Origin: Spirochaetae bacterium HGW-Spirochaetae-2 | Lineage (GTDB): Bacteria > Spirochaetota > Spirochaetia > Sphaerochaetales > Sphaerochaetaceae | Reading direction: 5' to 3' | Assembly (NCBI GenBank): GCA_002839355.1 | Contig: PGXW01000013.1 | Coordinates: forward strand, 62,001-126,000 | DNA length: 64,000 nt | In this document: positions 60,569-64,000 of the stretch, in pieces | Position numbering within the stretch: position 1 is the first letter of the stretch | Layout of the letters: each line of letters starts with the position of its first letter | Notes under the pieces: generated by a model | Databases searched by the model: none | Seen by the model: only the letters and a program-made list of their open reading frames with translations | What the model was told of the DNA's origin: nothing | Position numbers and translations under genes: made by a program

Positions 60569-62262
60569 TGCCTAAGATTGAAGTACATGAGAATTTGTTC
60601 AATTCCCTGTTGGGAACTCCCTATACCGATGAACAGCTTGAGGCGGTGTTCCCTGTAGCCAAAGCGGAACTCGATGGTCACGATGTTGCCGAGAAGTTGT
60701 ATAAGATCGAGTTGAACGATACCAATCGTCCGGACCTGTGGTCTGCGGCAGGCGTTGCCCGCCAGTTGGTCTCGTACCGCGACAAGGCCATTGCCCGGTA
60801 CGACTTCTTCTCGACCGCCGAAGAGGAACTCGATTCGGAGGGAAGACGGTTGGTTGTCCACGAATCGGCAGCCCTGGTGCGGCCATTCTCGATCGGTTTT
60901 GCCGCGACGGGAAAAGTGGTCGATGAAGAGATCCTGTTGAATCTTATCCAATCGCAGGAAAAGCTCTGCAACAATTTCGGACGCAAGCGGAAGACCATCG
61001 CGATGGGTGTATATCGCAGCGACATGATTACCTATCCGGTGCATTTCGAGGGGGCGGACCCCGACAAGGCCCACTTTGTCCCCCTGCATATGGACGAGGA
61101 CCTTACCCTGCGCGAGATTTGCGCCAAACATCCGAAGGGGTTGGAGTATGGTCCGATCGTTGCCGACAAGCCGGTATTCCCGTTCTTGTATGACGATGCG
61201 AACGGGGTGTTGAGTTTTCCTCCTGTCATTAACAGTGCCCGTATCGGAGCAGTCGAAGTCGGAGACGAACACCTTTTCTTCGAGTTCAGTGGTACTGGTC
61301 TGGACGACCTTCTGCTCGCCGCATCCATCGTTGCCTGTGATTGTTCGGACATGGGTTTCACTATTCTTCCTGTCCGTTGTGAGTTCCCGTATGACACCGA
61401 TTATGGTCGGATGATTACGGTTCCCTACTATTTCCAACAACCTGCGGCATGCGAGCTGGGATTCCTGCGGAAGATGTTGGGTGATGCCTTGAGCGGAGAA
61501 CAGGTGGTGGATGCCTTGTGCCGTATGGGTGTGTTCGCCCTGGTGGACGAGAACATGGTCTACATCACCGTTCCCGAATACCGTAACGATTTCCTGCATC
61601 CTGTCGATATCGTCGAGGATGTCATGATCGGACATGGACTGGAGAACTTTGCACCGGAATTGCCCAATGATTCTACTGTTGGAAGAATAACCGAAGAAGA
61701 GGCGTTTGCCCGCAAGGTGAAGGAACTCATGGTTGGTTTGGGATTCCAGGAGATGATGTACAATTACCTGGGATCCAAACGGGAGTATATCGAGAATATG
61801 CACGTGGATGGATCCGATTATATCCAGATAGCCAATCCAATGAGCGAAAACTACGAATATGTCCGTCCTTCGGTGATTCCCTCCCTGTTGGAATCGGAGA
61901 GTGTCAGCGGGCATGCCGTGTACCCCCACCAGATTTTTGAAGTCGGGAAGGTCGCCTTCCTTGACGAGTCCGACAATTCGGGAACCACCACACGCAACTA
62001 CCTCGGGTTCCTAGGGGCAAGCAGCGACATGGGTTTCAACCAGTTGAGCAGCCAGATCTCGACCTTGTTCTATTTCCTCAACCGCGAGTATGTGATGCAG
62101 GAGATGGCCGATCCCCGGTTTATCGACGGACGGTGTGGAAAGCTCGTGTCAAAGGGTGTTGAAGTCGGAATATTCGGCGAAGTGCACCCTGCGGTTCTGG
62201 AAAGTTGGGGTATTGCCATGCCGACCGTTGCATGTGAGATAGATCTGGATTTGCTGAAGTAG
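60568..62262 (+). CDS. pheT: Phenylalanyl-tRNA synthetase beta subunit, archaeal/eukaryal type
   Basis: A 564-residue PheT, much shorter than the roughly 800-residue bacterial form and without its N-terminal tRNA-binding EMAP-like and C-terminal anticodon domains. It contains the B3/B4 editing region in the middle (GVYRSDMITYPVHF), the B5 domain (YRNDFLHPVDIVEDVMIGHG) and the degenerate class II core. It completes the heterotetrameric synthetase with pheS. Confidence 0.95.
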   Translation: MPKIEVHENLFNSLLGTPYTDEQLEAVFPVAKAELDGHDVAEKLYKIELNDTNRPDLWSAAGVARQLVSYRDKAIARYDFFSTAEEELDSEGRRLVVHESAALVRPFSIGFAATGKVVDEEILLNLIQSQEKLCNNFGRKRKTIAMGVYRSDMITYPVHFEGADPDKAHFVPLHMDEDLTLREICAKHPKGLEYGPIVADKPVFPFLYDDANGVLSFPPVINSARIGAVEVGDEHLFFEFSGTGLDDLLLAASIVACDCSDMGFTILPVRCEFPYDTDYGRMITVPYYFQQPAACELGFLRKMLGDALSGEQVVDALCRMGVFALVDENMVYITVPEYRNDFLHPVDIVEDVMIGHGLENFAPELPNDSTVGRITEEEAFARKVKELMVGLGFQEMMYNYLGSKREYIENMHVDGSDYIQIANPMSENYEYVRPSVIPSLLESESVSGHAVYPHQIFEVGKVAFLDESDNSGTTTRNYLGFLGASSDMGFNQLSSQISTLFYFLNREYVMQEMADPRFIDGRCGKLVSKGVEVGIFGEVHPAVLESWGIAMPTVACEIDLDLLK

Positions 62263-62266
62263 ATCG

Positions 62267-63259
62267 TCAAGGCACGATGAAGGTTCCCGTTACAGCCGAA
62301 CGCTGTTCATGCGGGAGCCTTTTTGTTTCCCATGGTCCGATCGGGACCGTGTGGGTTTCGCTCGGCAACAATCCCTTCACCAGGAGGAAGTCGACCCGTT
62401 CGCTGAACCTGGAACCGGTGGTTGTTAATTCCCAGGTGGTTCCGGGAGCTGTTTCGGCATCGTAATGGGTCAAGCGCCAACTGTCCATATAGCCTTGCTC
62501 GTCGAGAAGGTCCGCCATTGGCCATGCGAACGGTATCCTATAGGGGTGTCCTTCAGCGGTCTCGAACCAATCGTCACCAGAAGGCTCGCCCAGGGATGCG
62601 AGTACCAGGAGAGGATAGTTCCCGGTGAATTGCACGAGGGGCTCCATATGTGCTTTTCTCGTTTCATGCGCTTCGAGGATCGTGTCGGTCCAGGCTTCTT
62701 CTGTGGATTCGGCCAGCAGGCTTTGGAACACGTTCGAATCCTGGATATCCATGAGGGCTATCGCCAGTGTTTTTCCTGAATCGAGACTCGCAACCACAAA
62801 TGGACTTTCGGCGTCCAACACCTTCAAGTCGGTGACCAGCAACCGTGTGCTGTCGAGGAGCGTGGAGTTGGAGGGGAATTTGGAGGCGACATGTGCGATA
62901 GACGAAGCCTCGCCGGTAAAGCCCAGGATATCCATATTGGCTTTCATCGCTTCTTCGACAATGCGGTCGAGGAGGCCGGGGGAAGCTTGGCACGGCAATG
63001 GAACCAACGCCGCGGTGAATGTATCTACCAAAGTGGTTGGCCGTGGCTGTGGTGTCGTAGCCATACCCGATAGCGGTTGTTCCCCTATCGCTTCGGCAGG
63101 TTGTGCAGCCTTGGTCGTTGGAAACGGTGTCTCGGGGATCGACCGATCAGCCGGAATCACCTGTCTTGCGTCTGCATAGGTGTAGGTCATGCATGAGGTA
63201 GCCACAGCCAGGACCATCAACAGAAGGCTTGCCGAGAGGATTTTCTTCAATAGTAGCAT
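62267..63259 (-). CDS. Lipoprotein with weak endonuclease/exonuclease/phosphatase-like pattern
   Basis: A 330-residue lipoprotein. The signal peptide ends in VATSC with Cys23, followed by a Pro/Thr-rich linker to about residue 90. The remaining domain has a distant resemblance to the EEP nuclease/phosphatase fold: ANMDILGF near the start, MDSWRLTHYD and the terminal SERVDFLLVKGL, which corresponds to the usual Arg-Ile-Asp-Tyr strand. Most catalytic residues of active EEP enzymes are not evident, so it may be a non-enzymatic relative. Confidence 0.7.
   Translation of the reverse strand: MLLLKKILSASLLLMVLAVATSCMTYTYADARQVIPADRSIPETPFPTTKAAQPAEAIGEQPLSGMATTPQPRPTTLVDTFTAALVPLPCQASPGLLDRIVEEAMKANMDILGFTGEASSIAHVASKFPSNSTLLDSTRLLVTDLKVLDAESPFVVASLDSGKTLAIALMDIQDSNVFQSLLAESTEEAWTDTILEAHETRKAHMEPLVQFTGNYPLLVLASLGEPSGDDWFETAEGHPYRIPFAWPMADLLDEQGYMDSWRLTHYDAETAPGTTWELTTTGSRFSERVDFLLVKGLLPSETHTVPIGPWETKRLPHEQRSAVTGTFIVP
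62281..62329 (+). terminator. Rho-independent terminator of pheST, inside the 3' end of the convergent lipoprotein gene
   Basis: Outer arms AGGTTCCCG (62281-62289) and CGGGAGCCT (62312-62320) and inner arms ACAGC (62292-62296) and GCTGT (62302-62306) make a long stem followed by TTTTTGTTT on the plus strand. It lies 19 bp after the pheT stop. Confidence 0.8.
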
Positions 63260-63262
63260 GAC

Positions 63263-63724
63263 TCAAGCCTCTTGTAGGAACGTTGCGATTTCTTCACCAT
63301 GGGACTGCGGGGATACTTTCGGCCAACTCTTGATCAATATTCCTTGCGGGTTGAAGATGAACGTGCTGCGCAATACGCCGATCGATGTCTTGCCATAACT
63401 GGTCTTCTCACCCCAAGCACCCAAAGCCTCAAGCAGTCGGTGCTCCGGGTCGGAAAGGAGGGTGAAGTTCAGGTTATACTTTTCTTTGAACTTGCGGTGC
63501 GAAGCCGGGGTATCGGGACTGACTCCGAGGACAATGGCCCCAGCCTGCGCAATGGCTGACGATTGGTCGCGGAAAGAACATGCCTCCGCGGTGCACCCGG
63601 GAGTGTCGTCCTTGGGATATGCATACACGACCACATTTCGACCGGAGTAATCCTGCAGGGTAACGGTATTGTCCTGATCGTCCGTCACTGGCACCGAAGG
63701 TGCGGATGAACCGAGGGAAAGCAT
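63263..63724 (-). CDS. bcp: Peroxiredoxin, Bcp/PrxQ type
   Basis: A 153-residue atypical 2-Cys peroxiredoxin. ATG 63724 follows AAGGAGG; an upstream in-frame ATG at 63748 would overlap the preceding gene. The peroxidatic and resolving cysteines lie five residues apart in TPGCTAEACSFRD near residue 45, the PrxQ arrangement. It reduces peroxides with thioredoxin, useful for an oxygen-sensitive fermenter that uses glycyl radicals. It follows a small Cys-rich protein gene. Confidence 0.94.
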   Translation of the reverse strand: MLSLGSSAPSVPVTDDQDNTVTLQDYSGRNVVVYAYPKDDTPGCTAEACSFRDQSSAIAQAGAIVLGVSPDTPASHRKFKEKYNLNFTLLSDPEHRLLEALGAWGEKTSYGKTSIGVLRSTFIFNPQGILIKSWPKVSPQSHGEEIATFLQEA

Positions 63725-63740
63725 GGGGGACCTCCTTGGG

Positions 63741-63986
63741 TCAATCATCGTTGAAGAGCGAGAAGAAACGGGACCGTGCCTCTTCCTGGCTTTTTATCTG
63801 CTGAGCGTCCGAAGTTTCCTTCATGACGAAAAAGTCGCAGAAGTTTGCCAGATCCTTGTATACGACCGGTTCATCTATATCTTCCCGACACTCGTGATAC
63901 GCACTTGGATCATAGAAGCGGCAATTCAGGCACACCTTGAGCGGCCTGCCACAGAAGGCACATGCCGAGGCGTGGCCGACGGTCAT
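63741..63986 (-). CDS. Small Cys-rich (zinc-ribbon-like) protein of unknown function
   Basis: An 81-residue protein. Two Cys pairs near the N-terminus (CAFCGRPL and CLNCRFYD) are followed by single Cys residues in HECRED and NFCDFF, suggesting one zinc or iron-sulfur site. The C-terminus is charged. It lies 16 bp upstream of the bcp start, so the two are probably co-transcribed. The start has no clear ribosome site and the frame could extend upstream; I do not recognise a named family. Confidence 0.65.
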   Translation of the reverse strand: MTVGHASACAFCGRPLKVCLNCRFYDPSAYHECREDIDEPVVYKDLANFCDFFVMKETSDAQQIKSQEEARSRFFSLFNDD

Positions 63987-64000
63987 TGCAGAGGGGACTT

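Noticed and set aside
60208-61929. Minus-strand open frame (573 codons) opposite pheS and pheT
   Set aside because: The plus strand encodes clear synthetase motifs throughout; the antisense frame reflects codon bias.
1-64000. CRISPR arrays, insertion sequences, prophage or attachment sites
   Set aside because: No regularly spaced repeats, transposase, integrase or phage-like genes were seen in any frame.

Overview
The window looks like chromosome of a free-living, fermentative spirochaete, most likely Sphaerochaeta or a close relative. This is inference from gene content. The phenylalanyl-tRNA synthetase is the archaeal/eukaryal type that spirochaetes carry (pheS 512 aa, pheT 564 aa). Several solute-binding proteins have the Gly-Gly-Lys-Glu-Ala-like segment after the signal peptide that I associate with this group. 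There are many ribose-type (CUT2) sugar transporters and YesM/YesN-type sensors, and base composition is a little over half G+C by eye. No phage, insertion sequence, CRISPR array or rRNA was seen.

Region 1 (1-16319) is a divergent sugar island. Leftward runs a sugar-binding lipoprotein, a YesM-like histidine kinase, a YesN-like response regulator and a PfkB sugar kinase cut by the window edge. This looks like a sensing module whose binding protein has no transporter of its own in the operon. Rightward runs a YtfQ-YtfR-YtfT-YjfF-like furanose transporter, a short-chain dehydrogenase, a FucP-like MFS permease, a glycyl-radical activase, a glycyl radical enzyme, an AllA-like protein and a UlaG-like metallo-hydrolase. 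The glycyl radical enzyme has Cys-Asn-Asp where characterised eliminases usually have Cys-Val-Glu. Its activating enzyme, transporter, regulators and accessory enzymes are all adjacent, so this is the best candidate for an undescribed pathway. The transporter ATPase gene is frameshifted by what looks like a 25-nt deletion.

Region 2 (16320-27883) is a second complete sugar or polyol operon, all rightward. It holds a ROK repressor with an operator-like inverted repeat over its own promoter, a CUT2 binding protein, permease, ATPase and second permease, an SDR, two zinc-type dehydrogenases, an FGGY kinase and an SMP-30 lactonase. This suggests oxidation, lactone hydrolysis and phosphorylation of an imported sugar or polyol.

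Region 3 (27896-39903) holds dCMP deaminase, an alpha/beta hydrolase, and a sodium-pumping oxaloacetate decarboxylase operon (oadG-oadA-oadB) whose alpha subunit has two biotin domains. It continues with an Mrp ATPase, a Nudix hydrolase, a SIMPL lipoprotein, a GNAT acetyltransferase, a GH36 alpha-galactosidase divergent from a mutarotase-fold protein, and tRNA-Cys.

Region 4 (39904-49000) has a DeoR-type regulator with a consensus promoter, an Ldh2-type dehydrogenase and malic enzyme. These are followed by a Cache-GGDEF-EAL protein with a degenerate GGDEF, an unknown protein, a TRIC-type channel, an AlaX-like editing protein and a VTT-domain membrane protein.

Region 5 (48893-64000) is mostly housekeeping. 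It contains a purine operon (hpt, a second phosphoribosyltransferase, purA, purB), a SulP transporter, a flavin reductase with a structured leader, a two-gene E1 dehydrogenase, purH, pheS-pheT behind a structured leader, a lipoprotein, a Bcp peroxiredoxin and a small Cys-rich protein. Malic enzyme, the oxaloacetate decarboxylase pump and the E1 pair fit a metabolism that moves carbon between C4 acids, pyruvate and acetyl groups.
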